Below, piece by piece: positions 51,701 through 61,437 of a DNA stretch of 64,000 bases. The DNA comes from DATDAH01 sp963845425 (GTDB lineage Bacteria > Actinomycetota > Acidimicrobiia > Acidimicrobiales > DATDAH01). The position numbers and the translations under genes were made by a program. The notes under the pieces were generated by a model, which saw only the letters and a program-made list of their open reading frames with translations, was not told the origin of the DNA and made no database searches. Position 1 is the stretch's first letter. Each line of letters begins with the position of its first letter. The stretch spans positions 186,001 through 250,000 of the forward strand of contig CAWJSC010000016.1 of assembly GCA_963845425.1 (NCBI GenBank), read 5' to 3'.

Positions 51701-54082
51701 TCACCCCTCGTCGCTCAGGGTCCACCGGGCCGTCTGGTGGATCGCCCGGGAGGAGGACCCGACCAGGATCTCGTACGCGCCGGGTGGGGCCAGCCAGGCG
51801 TGGCGGTTCGTGTCCCAGTGCGCGAACGACCGCCAGTCGAGCGCGAGGGACACGGTGGTGGTCTCGCCGGGATCGAGGCTGACCTTGGCGAACGCCTTGA
51901 GCTCACGGTCCGGCCGGGCGACGGGGGCGTCGAGGGGCTTCACGTACACCTGGACGACCTCGCGGCCCGGGCGCGTGCCGGTGTTCCTGACGTCGACCGA
52001 CACCCGCGCGACCGCCGGGTCGTCGACCGTAGAGGTGGCGGTGACGGTGAGCGCGGCATGGGTGAACGTGGTGTAGGACAGGCCGTGGCCGAAGCACCAG
52101 CGCGGCTCGACGCCGTGGGTGTCGTAGTGGCGGTAGCCCACGAAGACGCCCTCGGCGTACTCGACCGTGCCGTCCTGGCCCGGGAAGTGCCCGTGGGCGG
52201 GCGCGTCCTCGAGGCGTCGGGGGTAGGTCGTGGTCAGGCGGCCGGAGGCGTCGGCGTCGCCGAACAGGACGGCGGCGAGAGCGGCGCCGGTCTCCTGGCC
52301 CAGGTAGGACATCTGGACGACTGCGGCCACGTCGTCGACCCAGTCCATGGTGACGGGCGACGCGGTGTTGACGACGACCACCGTCCGGCGGTTGGCGGTC
52401 GCGACCTGGCCGATGAGCTCGACCTGCTCGGGCGGCAGGGCCATCGAGACGGCGTCCATGCCCTCGGTCTCGAGATCGTCCTGGCCGACGACGACGATCG
52501 CGATCTGGGCCTCGGCCGCCGCCTGCACGGCCTGCTCGACGGCGTCGGGCTGGGTCGGGGAGCGGACCTCGACGGTCAGGCCGGCGATGGCGATCGGGCC
52601 GTCGGCGGTCGCCGGGTCCAGCTCCGCGGTCAGCTGGTGGGTGGCGCCGGCGACGAGCTCGACCTCGGCGGCGACGGGGGTGGTGAACAGGCCGAGGATC
52701 CCGGCCCCGGACGGGGCCCCGGTGGAGTCGGCTACCAGCACGCCGTCCAGGAAGAGGCGGGCGGAACCGACGCCGGACACGGAGATCGACCAAAGGCCGT
52801 TCACGTTCGGGGTGAGGGAGCCGCTCATGCGGGCCGAGAAGTCGCCGGCGGGCACACCGGGCGCGGGATCACCGACCCAGACCGCAGTGGTCTCTCGCAG
52901 GGTCTCGGTGCGCAGGGGCGTGCCCGACAGGTCGCCGGCGGCGAAGTAGTCGAGGGTCACGGCCCCGGTGAGGGGCGCGGGACGGGGGGTAACCCGGCCC
53001 GCCCGATAGGTCACGGCGTCCGCACCGGCGCGCGCGGTGATGCCCTGTAGCGGCGTGATCACGTAGGACGGGTTCACCTGGGCGCTGCCTCCGCCCTGGA
53101 ACTCGGGCCGGTCGGCCCGCCAGCCGATGACGGCCAGGTCCGCACGGTTCGGATCCAGGGGGAGCACGCCGTCGTTGGCGAGCAGCACGATCCCTTCGGT
53201 GGCGGCGGCGCGGGCGACCTCCGCCGGATCCTCACTGGTGTCCGCCGAATCGGGTGGTGAGGTGCGTTCGAGCAGCCCGAGCACCCGCTCGCCGGCTTGG
53301 TCGACCTGGTCGGCCGTGACGGCGCCGGCCTCGACCGCCGCGGTCAGGTGGTGGCCGAGCACCAGGGCCGGCCCCGGCATCTCCAGGTCGAGCCCGGCCG
53401 CGAGCGCGGCGGGACTGTGGGTGCCGAACCAGTCGGACATCACCACGCCGTCGAAGCCCCACTCGCCGCGCAGCAGGTCGGTCAGCAGGCCCAGGTTCTC
53501 GCTGCAGTGACGGCCGTCGACGCGGTTGTAGGCGGCCATGACCGCCCAGACGCCGGCCCGGCGCACGGCGGCCTCGAAGGGGACGAGGTAGATCTCGCGC
53601 CGGGTGCGCTCGTCGACGACCACATCGATGTCCATGCGGTCGGTCTCCTGGTCGTTGTACGCGAAGTGCTTGACCGCGCAACCCACGCCGCGGCTCTGCA
53701 CGCCTTCGATGTAGGCCACGGCGATCTCGGCCGTCAGATAGGGGTCCTCGGAGTAGCACTCGAAGTTCCGCCCACCGAGAGGGTGGCGGTGGATGTTGAC
53801 CGTCGGTGCCAGCAGCACGCCGGCGCCCTTGGCGCGGGCCTCGTCACCGAGGATGCGCCCGACTCGTCCGATCAGGTCGCGGTTCCAGGTGGCCGCCAGC
53901 GCCGTGCCGCAGGGCAGCGAAGTCGAGCTCGACCCGGTGAACTCGGTGCCCCGGGCCCCGCTCGGCCCATCGGTGACGCCGATGCCGGCGATGCCGAGCC
54001 GGTCGACACCGGCCGTGTGCCACATGTCGACCCCGGCGGTGAGCGCGGCCTGCTCGTCGAAGGTGAGATCCGAGGCCCTCAT
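51701..54082 (-). CDS. GH3 beta-glucosidase with PA14 insertion and Fn3-like C-terminus
   Basis: A 793-residue glycoside hydrolase of family 3, likely cleaving beta-glucosides. Order: (alpha/beta)8 barrel with GIGVTDGPSGARG, NIHRHPLGGRNFECYSEDPY, and the nucleophile Asp in VVMSDWFGTHSP near residue 216; a PA14-like insertion (about 370-500); the second domain with GQDDLETEGMDAVSMALP; and an Fn3-like domain ending VRNTGTRPGREVVQVYVKP ... HWDTNRHAWLAPPG. No signal peptide, so it acts on imported glycosides. ATG overlaps the hydrolase stop (ATGA). Last gene of the LacI-controlled operon. Confidence 0.93.
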   Translation of the reverse strand: MRASDLTFDEQAALTAGVDMWHTAGVDRLGIAGIGVTDGPSGARGTEFTGSSSTSLPCGTALAATWNRDLIGRVGRILGDEARAKGAGVLLAPTVNIHRHPLGGRNFECYSEDPYLTAEIAVAYIEGVQSRGVGCAVKHFAYNDQETDRMDIDVVVDERTRREIYLVPFEAAVRRAGVWAVMAAYNRVDGRHCSENLGLLTDLLRGEWGFDGVVMSDWFGTHSPAALAAGLDLEMPGPALVLGHHLTAAVEAGAVTADQVDQAGERVLGLLERTSPPDSADTSEDPAEVARAAATEGIVLLANDGVLPLDPNRADLAVIGWRADRPEFQGGGSAQVNPSYVITPLQGITARAGADAVTYRAGRVTPRPAPLTGAVTLDYFAAGDLSGTPLRTETLRETTAVWVGDPAPGVPAGDFSARMSGSLTPNVNGLWSISVSGVGSARLFLDGVLVADSTGAPSGAGILGLFTTPVAAEVELVAGATHQLTAELDPATADGPIAIAGLTVEVRSPTQPDAVEQAVQAAAEAQIAIVVVGQDDLETEGMDAVSMALPPEQVELIGQVATANRRTVVVVNTASPVTMDWVDDVAAVVQMSYLGQETGAALAAVLFGDADASGRLTTTYPRRLEDAPAHGHFPGQDGTVEYAEGVFVGYRHYDTHGVEPRWCFGHGLSYTTFTHAALTVTATSTVDDPAVARVSVDVRNTGTRPGREVVQVYVKPLDAPVARPDRELKAFAKVSLDPGETTTVSLALDWRSFAHWDTNRHAWLAPPGAYEILVGSSSRAIHQTARWTLSDEG

Positions 54083-54936
54083 CGGTTCGCCAGCCCGTCC
54101 AGGAAGCCGGTGAGCGTCGTCCACCACGCCTCGGGGGTCTCGAGCTGCGGGCTGTGGGCCGCGCCCGCCAGCAGGACGAACGTGGCGCCGGGGATGGCAT
54201 CGGCCATCCGCCGGGACCCTTCGACGAAGCCCGGTATGTCATGCTCGCCGACGATCACCAGTACCGGGAGGTCAAGGGCGGCGAGCTTGGGCACGCGGTC
54301 GGCACGGCGGCCCAGGTCCGCCGTCATGGCCCGGGCCATCGTGGGTGAGCTGGCGAGGATCTTGGCCTGGGTCCACTCGACGTAGCCGGGCCGCTCGGCG
54401 TAGAGGCGCACCACCGACTCGGGCGAGCGCGGTGGGGGCTTGCGCAGGAAGCGGGCCAGCGCCTTCATGCCGAAGAGGCGCATCACGACTTTGAGGACGA
54501 GCATCTGGGCACCGCCACCCTCCAACGACGATGCATCGGCCACCGTGTCCATGAGCACGAGCCCGTCGAGCCGATCAGGGTGGTCGACGGCGATCGCCTG
54601 GCTGATCATGCCGCCCATCGAGTGGCCGAGGACCACGAAGCGGTCCCAGCCGAGGTCATCGACGAGGGCCAGGACATCGGCCTCGAACAGCTCGAGGGTG
54701 TAGTCCTGGGTGCGGGGCGGGTGGTCGCTGGCCCCGTGACCGCGCAGGTCCGGAGCCACGACGTGCCAGCCGCGCTCGGCCAGCTGACCCCACCAGTCAC
54801 CGAAGTCCTCCTTTGCTCCGGTGAGCCCGTGGAGCATCAGCAGGGGCCGGCCGCCGACTCCCGTCTCGGCGATCTCGAGGGTGACGTCGCCGACCTCCAC
54901 CTGGCGGATGGTGACGTTCGCAGCGGGCAAGGGCAT
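54079..54936 (-). CDS. Alpha/beta hydrolase of the glycoside operon
   Basis: A 285-residue hydrolase with LLMLHGLTGAKEDFGDWWG, nucleophile elbow GHSMGGMI, VIVGEHDIPG (acid) and a late His in GAAHSPQLE. A cap domain (about 150-210) is present. In this operon it could cleave an ester or lactone of the imported glycoside or its aglycone. Coupled to both neighbours: TGATG with the transporter stop, ATGA with the GH3 start. Confidence 0.9.
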   Translation of the reverse strand: MPLPAANVTIRQVEVGDVTLEIAETGVGGRPLLMLHGLTGAKEDFGDWWGQLAERGWHVVAPDLRGHGASDHPPRTQDYTLELFEADVLALVDDLGWDRFVVLGHSMGGMISQAIAVDHPDRLDGLVLMDTVADASSLEGGGAQMLVLKVVMRLFGMKALARFLRKPPPRSPESVVRLYAERPGYVEWTQAKILASSPTMARAMTADLGRRADRVPKLAALDLPVLVIVGEHDIPGFVEGSRRMADAIPGATFVLLAGAAHSPQLETPEAWWTTLTGFLDGLANR

Positions 54937-57782
54937 CAGTGTCTCCCGGTGGTGATGGTGCTGGCGGCGGCGCCCGAGCGGCGGATCGCCCGCTCGTCGG
55001 TGCCGAGGTACGAGGCGATGACACGGGGGTCCTGGCGCACCTGCTCGGGTGGGCCCTCGGCGATGATCGTGCCCGTCTCGAGGCAGTAGACGCGGTCGCT
55101 GATTGACAGCACGAAGGGCATGTCGTGCTCGATGACGAGCAGGGACGCCCCCAGGTCGGCCTGGACGCGGGTGATGAGCGGGGCGAAGGCCTCGGTCTCG
55201 CGCTGCGCGACGCCGGCGGTCGGCTCGTCGAGGCAGATGACCCGGGGCTCGAGGGCGAGGATGCAGGCCAGCTCACAGATGCGGCGGGTCCCCGTCGACA
55301 GGGTGGCGACGAAGTGGTCGGCGAAGCCACCGAGGCCCAGGTGGTCGATCAGGTCCCGGGCCCTGGCGAGCTGTTCGCGGTCGCGGCGCCGCCAGGTGGG
55401 GACGGCGGCGAGCACCGCGAGCATCCGGGTCGGCAGCACCCGTTCATGAGCCAGCGCCACGGTCTCGAGCACGGTCAGGTCACCGAAGAGGCGGGCATCC
55501 TGGAACGAACGTCCGAGGCCACGCTCAGCCCGCCGGGCGGCCGACAGCGAGGTGATGTCCCGGCCGAGGAACTCGACGTGGCCGTCGGCGGGGACGAAGC
55601 CGCCGATGGCGTTCATGATCGTGGTCTTGCCCGCGCCGTTCGCGCCGATCAGGCCGACGACCTCGTTCCGGCCGACCTCCAGGTCGACGCCGTCGACCAC
55701 CCGCCGCTCGCCGAAGGTGACGCCCAGCCTCCGCACGGCGAGATCGGGCTCGCTGGTCGGTGTCTGGGCGCCGGTGCCCCGCCGATCCCTGCGGGACGGG
55801 GCGGCGACGCGGACCGGGGACGACCGGGCGGGGGCGGGGGGCAGGCGCCGATCCACCGCCCGGACGATCGCCGCTCGGAGGGCGTAGGCGACCTCCATGA
55901 GGCCGCCGGGGAAGTACATGATCAGCACGAGGAGCCCCAGGCCCGACGTGAGGAGGGTGACCGTCTGGCTGGCACCGAAGACGGCGGGCAGGCCGACGAC
56001 CCAGAGCGTGCCGAGGATGGCGCCGGACACCGAGGCCAGACCCCCGATGACGGCCATCGAGACGGCCGACAGCGAGAGGTCGACGGGGAACTGGTCGGGC
56101 CGGGCGTTGGTGAGCAGGGCCATCAGCAGCGCGCCCGCGAACCCCGCCAGGCCACCGGCCAGGGCGAAGGCCGCGAGCTTGGTCGCTCGGGGGGCGAGGG
56201 TGAACGCGGCCGCCCCCTGCTCGTTGTCGCGCACGGCCACCAGCGCCCGGCCCACCCCCGAGCGACGCAGCCGGTTGGCCAGCAGGACGATCACGACGAG
56301 GGCCGCCAGGCAGGCGAGGTAGTACGTGCGGCGGTCGCTGAGGTCGAGCGACCCGATGTACAGGTGATCGGGCTCGTAGCGGGCCGCTTCCCGGCCGGCG
56401 TTGAAGATCCGCTGGTGGAAGAGCCACGCGTACGCGGCGTTGGCGAACGCCAGGGTGACGATCGCCAGGTACATGCCGCGCACGCGGAAGGACGGAATGC
56501 CCATGACCACCGCGGCCGCGATGCACACGACGATCGAGAGGCCGAGCGCGGGCAGGAACTGCAAGTTCAGGTGGATGTCGGCGCCGGCCATGGTCATCGC
56601 CCCCAGGCCGGCGAGGGCGAACTGGGCCAGGGACAGCTGCCCGGCCCACCCGGTCAGGATCGTCACCGAGATGACGATGATCGCGATCAGCGCCATCCGC
56701 GAGTAGAGGAAGTACTTGGCGTTGGTGTCGATCATGAGGGGCACGACGACCGCAACGGTGAGAGCCAGCACCGCGGGTATCCACGGGAGCCGGCGCACGA
56801 AGGGGTGTGACCGGAGCCGATCGGGCAGGGGAGCCACCCGGCTGGAGAGCGCCCAGGCGCCGCCGTCGCCGCCGGACGCGTCCCGGTGGGCCACCAACAC
56901 CCCGGCCAGCACGATGCCGAACAGGACGAACTCGATCAGGCCGGACTGGTTGGCCCAGTTGTAGAAGACGATCCGCTCGATCATGCCCAGCGCGACACCG
57001 GCCACGACGGCGACCGACAGGGACCGCATGCGGGCGAGGAGGGCGACGGCCAGCGCGATGACGAGGAGCTGGATGCCGCTGACCTGCGGGAGGTTGCTCA
57101 CCGGCGTGGATCGCAGCGGGGCGGCGAGCACGGTCGTGATCCCGGCGAGGGCGCCGGCGAGCACCCACACCATCGTCGACACCCGCCGGGGGCTCAGGCC
57201 GGCCAGGCGGCTGGCGTCCGGGTTGGCCGCGGTGGCGGTGATGGCGATGCCCCAGATGGTGCGGTTGAGGAACCAGCCGAGCGCGAGCGCCAACAGCGGG
57301 AGGATCGCCAGGGCCATGATCTGGGGCGCCCGCACCGTGATGTCCCCGACCTGCCAGGAGCTGGTGATCGGCACCGGGAACAGGGCACCGACGCCCTCGA
57401 CGCGGGGCACGTTGATGGCCAGCACGGTCACGAGCTGGGCGGCCCCGATGGTGGCCACGAACAGGGTGATGCGGGCCGAGTCGAACAGCCGGCGCACGAC
57501 GGTCAGCTCGATGGCGCCCGACACGGCCGCCGCCGCGGCGACGCCCACGATGAGCGCGGGGAGATACGGCCAGTGCCAGTCGATGACCATCTTGGCCACG
57601 AGCACGGCGGCCAGCGACCCCGTGGCGCCGTAGGCGAAGTTGACGATCCCGCTGGCCCGGTACAGCAGGATCATGCCGATGCCCAGGAAGCCGTAGACGA
57701 GGCCGGTGACGGCGCCGTCGAACAGGTCCTGCGGGTTGAGGTCGATGCCGCCGAGGGTGATGACCCCGACGAGCAGGCTCAC
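54936..57782 (-). CDS. Single-chain LivH-LivM-LivG branched-chain-type ABC transporter
   Basis: A 948-residue fusion. About 1-300 is a LivH permease (GLVYGFLGIGMILLYRASGI, LTVVRRLFDSARITLFVATI), about 325-640 a LivM permease (TGWAGQLSLAQFALAGLGAM, VAVRDNEQGAAAFTLAPRA, GFAGALLMALLT), then a basic/proline linker, then about 690-935 a LivG ATPase (GANGAGKTTIMNAIGGF near 714, LDEPTAGVAQRE, VIEHDMPFVLSISDR). The signature loop is STGTRRICELA rather than a perfect LSGGQ. The second ATPase is in the neighbouring MFS-LivF fusion. Overlaps it by four bases (ATGA). Confidence 0.93.
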   Translation of the reverse strand: MSLLVGVITLGGIDLNPQDLFDGAVTGLVYGFLGIGMILLYRASGIVNFAYGATGSLAAVLVAKMVIDWHWPYLPALIVGVAAAAAVSGAIELTVVRRLFDSARITLFVATIGAAQLVTVLAINVPRVEGVGALFPVPITSSWQVGDITVRAPQIMALAILPLLALALGWFLNRTIWGIAITATAANPDASRLAGLSPRRVSTMVWVLAGALAGITTVLAAPLRSTPVSNLPQVSGIQLLVIALAVALLARMRSLSVAVVAGVALGMIERIVFYNWANQSGLIEFVLFGIVLAGVLVAHRDASGGDGGAWALSSRVAPLPDRLRSHPFVRRLPWIPAVLALTVAVVVPLMIDTNAKYFLYSRMALIAIIVISVTILTGWAGQLSLAQFALAGLGAMTMAGADIHLNLQFLPALGLSIVVCIAAAVVMGIPSFRVRGMYLAIVTLAFANAAYAWLFHQRIFNAGREAARYEPDHLYIGSLDLSDRRTYYLACLAALVVIVLLANRLRRSGVGRALVAVRDNEQGAAAFTLAPRATKLAAFALAGGLAGFAGALLMALLTNARPDQFPVDLSLSAVSMAVIGGLASVSGAILGTLWVVGLPAVFGASQTVTLLTSGLGLLVLIMYFPGGLMEVAYALRAAIVRAVDRRLPPAPARSSPVRVAAPSRRDRRGTGAQTPTSEPDLAVRRLGVTFGERRVVDGVDLEVGRNEVVGLIGANGAGKTTIMNAIGGFVPADGHVEFLGRDITSLSAARRAERGLGRSFQDARLFGDLTVLETVALAHERVLPTRMLAVLAAVPTWRRRDREQLARARDLIDHLGLGGFADHFVATLSTGTRRICELACILALEPRVICLDEPTAGVAQRETEAFAPLITRVQADLGASLLVIEHDMPFVLSISDRVYCLETGTIIAEGPPEQVRQDPRVIASYLGTDERAIRRSGAAASTITTGRH

Positions 57783-59986
57783 CGGTCGCCGCCCAGGAAC
57801 ACGGCGCGCAGCAGGTCGCCCCGCTCGAGGAGATCGGCGGCCGGCCCGTCGAAGCGCACCTGGCCCTTTTCCATGAACACGGCCCGGTCGGCGATCGACA
57901 GGGCGACGTTGACGCTCTGCTCGACGATGACGATCGTCAGGCCCCCGTCACGGAGCTGCTCGACCTTGGCCAGCACCTGCTGCGCGGCGACGGGCGACAG
58001 GCCGAGCGACAGCTCGTCGATCAGGAGCACCTCGGGCTCGAGGAGCATGGCCTTGGCCAGCGCCACCATCTGCTTCTGCCCGCCCGAGAGGGTGTCAGCG
58101 GGCTGACCCAGGAGGTCGCGCAGCTCAGGGAAGAGGGCCAGCGCCCGGTCGAGGCGCCGTTGGCGCTCGTGGTCGTCGTTGCGCAGCACGAATGCGCCCA
58201 ACCGGAGGTTGTCCTCGACCGTGAGGGGCTCCCACAGGGCGCTGCCCCCCGGCATCATCACGATGCCGAGCCGCACCCGGTCCTCGGGCTCCACGTAGGT
58301 GACCGTGTGCCCGTGCAGCCGCACCACGCCCCGGCTCGGTACGCCCAGGCCGGCGATGCAGCGCAGCAACGTGGACTTGCCCGCGCCGTTGGTGCCGAGC
58401 AGAGCGAGCACCTCGCCCCGGCGCACATCGAGATCGACGCCGAACAGCACCTGCACCCGGCCGTACGAGAAGTCCAGGTTCCTCACCTGGAGGACGTCGT
58501 CGTCGTCGTCCTGATCGCGCACCCGGTCGGCCTCGGCGCGCTCTTCCTCGAGCTCCTCCATCACCCGCCCGATGTCGCCGCGGATGTGGGCCGCGCCGCC
58601 GGCCAGGAGGGCGCCGCCGATGAGTGAGGACGGGATGACGAGCAGCGAGAGACCGGCGCGGACGCCCCAGGCGTCGCTCAACAGCCCGGCCAGGACCGCG
58701 CCGAGGAAGGCGCCCGACAGGAACACGTACACCCCGACCATCGCGTAGCCCTGTGTCCGCAGCCGGTAGGGCACCACCGCAGCCACGATCGGCCCGATCA
58801 GCATGAACCCGCCGTTGGCGCACATCGTCGCCAGCGCCAGCACGGCCGCGAACAGCGCTCGGTTCGGCATCGACAGCGCCACGGCCACGAACACGCCGAA
58901 CAAGGAGATCAGCCCTGCGCACAGCACCAGCGAGCGGGGCGGCGACGCCCGGAACAGCCGATCGTTGAGCCCACCCAGGAACGGCAGCGCGACCAGCGAG
59001 GGCACCACGACGATCGACCCGACCACCCCGCGTTCGAAGGCCGAGAGCCCGAACGTGTCCTCCATGAAGATGTTCAGGAAGATCGGCACGCTGAAGAGGC
59101 CGAACCCGAGCGCCCCGATGCCGATGAGCATGTACCGGAACGTGGTGATCTGCTTCAGCCGACCGAAGGCCATCGACGTCGAGATCGGCACCGGGCTGCG
59201 CTCGGCCTCGATGGTCTCGCCCAGGACGGCGATCTGCTCGTTCATCCCGCGGCGCGGCTCACGGCGCGTCCCGACGAACAGGGCCAGCCCGAGGGCGGGC
59301 ACGCCGACCGCGACGAAGGCCCACCGCCAGCCCTCGACCCCACCGACGAGGCCGGCGATGGCGCCGACCGTCACCGGGCCGAGCAGTTGGCCGATGGGCG
59401 TGCCCAACCCGTAGATCGAGTAGATCCGTCCCCGGGCCCCGATCGGGTAGGCGTCGGCCAGCAGCGAGTTGTGGACCGGCAGGATGTGGGAGGCCGCGAG
59501 GCCCGAGCCCATCCGGGCCATGAACAGCCAGAAGGCGTTGCCGACGGCCGCCGTGGCGATCGAGAGCACGCCGTAGGCGAACGTGCAGACCCCGGCGATG
59601 GTGGTGCGCCGCCGGTGGTCCGCCAGACGGGCGATGGGGATCGACCCCATCACGAACAGGACGCCCGCGGCGCCGCCGATGGCCCCGAGCACCGCGCTGG
59701 ACACCCCGAGGGAGTCCTTGATGTCGGGCGCCAGCACGCCCAGGGCCGCGTTGTCGAGGCTCTGGACGACGGCCACGGCCATCAGCGCGACCAGCAGGCT
59801 CACGCTGCCCTGACCGAAGGCGGTGGCCAGGGTCACGTCCTCGCCCACGACCATCAGCTCGTCGTCGGCATACTCCCGCCGGGGACGGTCGTCGGAGGCG
59901 CGGCGACGCGCTTCCTCCTCGAGCACCAGCGCGGCCAGCGCCGCGGGATCCGCCGGCTCCCCGGCCGGCGGACTGGGCTCACCCAT
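57779..59986 (-). CDS. MFS permease fused to LivF-type ABC ATPase
   Basis: A 735-residue chimera. About 45-450 is a 12-helix major facilitator (GSIPIARLADHRRRTTIAGV motif A region, YPIGARGRIYSIYGLGTPIG, GRLKQITTFRYMLIG); after an acidic linker (EELEEERAEADRVRDQDDDD) residues about 490-735 are a LivF ATPase (LGTNGAGKSTLLRCIAGLG near 534, DTLSGGQKQMVALAKAMLL, LIDELSLGLSP). A secondary carrier joined to an ABC motor is unusual. The ATPase presumably pairs with LivG; the MFS part may export or share substrate. Overlaps the binding-protein gene by eight bases. Confidence 0.92.
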   Translation of the reverse strand: MGEPSPPAGEPADPAALAALVLEEEARRRASDDRPRREYADDELMVVGEDVTLATAFGQGSVSLLVALMAVAVVQSLDNAALGVLAPDIKDSLGVSSAVLGAIGGAAGVLFVMGSIPIARLADHRRRTTIAGVCTFAYGVLSIATAAVGNAFWLFMARMGSGLAASHILPVHNSLLADAYPIGARGRIYSIYGLGTPIGQLLGPVTVGAIAGLVGGVEGWRWAFVAVGVPALGLALFVGTRREPRRGMNEQIAVLGETIEAERSPVPISTSMAFGRLKQITTFRYMLIGIGALGFGLFSVPIFLNIFMEDTFGLSAFERGVVGSIVVVPSLVALPFLGGLNDRLFRASPPRSLVLCAGLISLFGVFVAVALSMPNRALFAAVLALATMCANGGFMLIGPIVAAVVPYRLRTQGYAMVGVYVFLSGAFLGAVLAGLLSDAWGVRAGLSLLVIPSSLIGGALLAGGAAHIRGDIGRVMEELEEERAEADRVRDQDDDDDVLQVRNLDFSYGRVQVLFGVDLDVRRGEVLALLGTNGAGKSTLLRCIAGLGVPSRGVVRLHGHTVTYVEPEDRVRLGIVMMPGGSALWEPLTVEDNLRLGAFVLRNDDHERQRRLDRALALFPELRDLLGQPADTLSGGQKQMVALAKAMLLEPEVLLIDELSLGLSPVAAQQVLAKVEQLRDGGLTIVIVEQSVNVALSIADRAVFMEKGQVRFDGPAADLLERGDLLRAVFLGGDR

Positions 59987-61286
59987 CCACGTCGACCCAG
60001 TCGCCCTCCGCCGTCCAGCACGCACAGCCTTCGAGGTCGAACCGCACGAGCCGGACCTGGTCGGGCATGGAATGGTCGTCGGGCCCGAAGCTGCCCCGGC
60101 CGCCGCCACTGGTCGTGAAGTCGGTGAGACCCTCCATCGCCTCGATGAAGGAGCCGCGGGTGAGGGTGTCGCCGGCTCCCTCGAGGCCCTGGCGGACGAG
60201 CTCCAGGAGCTCGCACGTCTGCGTCGCGCCGACCTGCTGGGTCACCGACGTGGCGTCGGGGGCGTAGTCGTCCAGACAGGCCTGATCCTGATCGGTGGGA
60301 ACCGGCTCGGGCGGCTTGCCCTTCCAGCTCGACCCGATCGCCGTCTCGAGCTGCTCGGCGGGCGCGAAGCCCAGAATGAGGTCGTCGGTGCCCTCGGACA
60401 GGTCGGACATGACGTAGGTCGGGTGGTAGTCCTGCTGTTCGGCCTCGGTCATGAACCCGCCGTTGACGTAGAAGTTGCCGGTCGCGAAGACCGCGTCGAC
60501 GCCTTCGGACTTGAAGCGGCTGACCACCGCGGCCACCGCCGCGCTGTCGAGGGGAACGGCGTTGGGGATGGTGCCGTCGGCGGCGAGCTCGGTACCCGCC
60601 TCCTCGAGCGCGGGCACGAGGCCGCCGTCGATGGCCTCGCGCATGCCCGGCTCCAGCGGCCCGAACACGCCGATGCGCTCGAACTCGTCGAGCTCGCCGG
60701 CGTCGTCGGTCACCCGCACCGCGCTGCGGAGCGCGTCCTCCCAGACGAAGTTGGCCAGGAAGATGTTGTCGTTGCCGGTGTCGAGGACCGTGCTCGGCAG
60801 GGACGTCTGGACGACGAGCGGTGTGTCATGGTCGCCGGCGAGGCAGGTGACGGCGTCGCCGAACCAGGCGAACGCCACGGTGGCGAACACCTGCTCGTCC
60901 TCGGTGAGCTCCAGGCACGCTTCCTGCATCTCCGGGAGGATGTTCACGGGGTCCTGGCCGAAGGTCGCTCCCACCAGCTCGACCTGACGACCGTTGACGC
61001 CACCGTCGGCGTTCCAGTCGTCGACGATCGCCTGCGCCACTGCGCTGGTGTCGCCGAGGTCGGTGGCCAGGCCGGCCTCGACCAGGGCCGCCTGGTCGAT
61101 GGTGGGCCAGCCGATCCGGATCGTGTCATCGGTGACCCCGGTGCTGTCGCCGGGCGCGCTGTCGCTGGTGGCGCCCCCACTCCCGCCCCCTCCGCCGGGG
61201 TCGTCGTTGGTGCAGGCACCGCCCGCAGCCAGCACCACGGCGCACACCGCCGCGACCACCCTCGTCCTGTGCCGTCGATCGCCCAT
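59979..61286 (-). CDS. LivK-like substrate-binding lipoprotein
   Basis: A 435-residue periplasmic-binding-fold protein with a lipoprotein signal (VVAAVCAVVLAAGGACTND), a Gly/Ser linker, and a type I fold with IRIGWPTIDQAALVEAGLAT, DWNADGGVNGRQVELV, VFGPLEPGMREAI, VDAVFATGNFY. It resembles amino-acid or amide binding proteins, but the operon content suggests a glycoside ligand. AGGGGG four bases before the ATG. First gene of the operon; its promoter carries the LacI operator. Confidence 0.92.
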   Translation of the reverse strand: MGDRRHRTRVVAAVCAVVLAAGGACTNDDPGGGGGSGGATSDSAPGDSTGVTDDTIRIGWPTIDQAALVEAGLATDLGDTSAVAQAIVDDWNADGGVNGRQVELVGATFGQDPVNILPEMQEACLELTEDEQVFATVAFAWFGDAVTCLAGDHDTPLVVQTSLPSTVLDTGNDNIFLANFVWEDALRSAVRVTDDAGELDEFERIGVFGPLEPGMREAIDGGLVPALEEAGTELAADGTIPNAVPLDSAAVAAVVSRFKSEGVDAVFATGNFYVNGGFMTEAEQQDYHPTYVMSDLSEGTDDLILGFAPAEQLETAIGSSWKGKPPEPVPTDQDQACLDDYAPDATSVTQQVGATQTCELLELVRQGLEGAGDTLTRGSFIEAMEGLTDFTTSGGGRGSFGPDDHSMPDQVRLVRFDLEGCACWTAEGDWVDVDG

Positions 61287-61316
61287 GGGGCCCCCTGCTC
61301 TCGGCTGTCGCCCCGC

Positions 61317-61346
61317 AACTTAAACGTGTAAGTTCATTGGTGTCAA
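61317..61346 (-). promoter_or_regulatory. LacI-type operator overlapping divergent -10s, with TTGACA -35
   Basis: AACTTAAACGTGTAAGTT (61317-61334) is a near palindrome (16 of 18 positions) with the central CG usual for LacI-family sites. Each half contains TAAGTT, one -10 on each strand. On the minus strand TTGACA (61341-61346) stands 18 bases before TAAGTT, giving a strong sigma-70-type promoter for the transport operon that LacI would block. The plus-strand TAAGTT could serve lacI itself, with a leader of about 100 bases. Confidence 0.75.
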
Positions 61347-61437
61347 CGCCGAGGAGGGCTGCGGTGCGCCACGATGACCAGAAGCCGGGGCTCAGGGGCA
61401 GACCTTCCGGCCAACCGTCGAGGCCCACGAGGACGGG

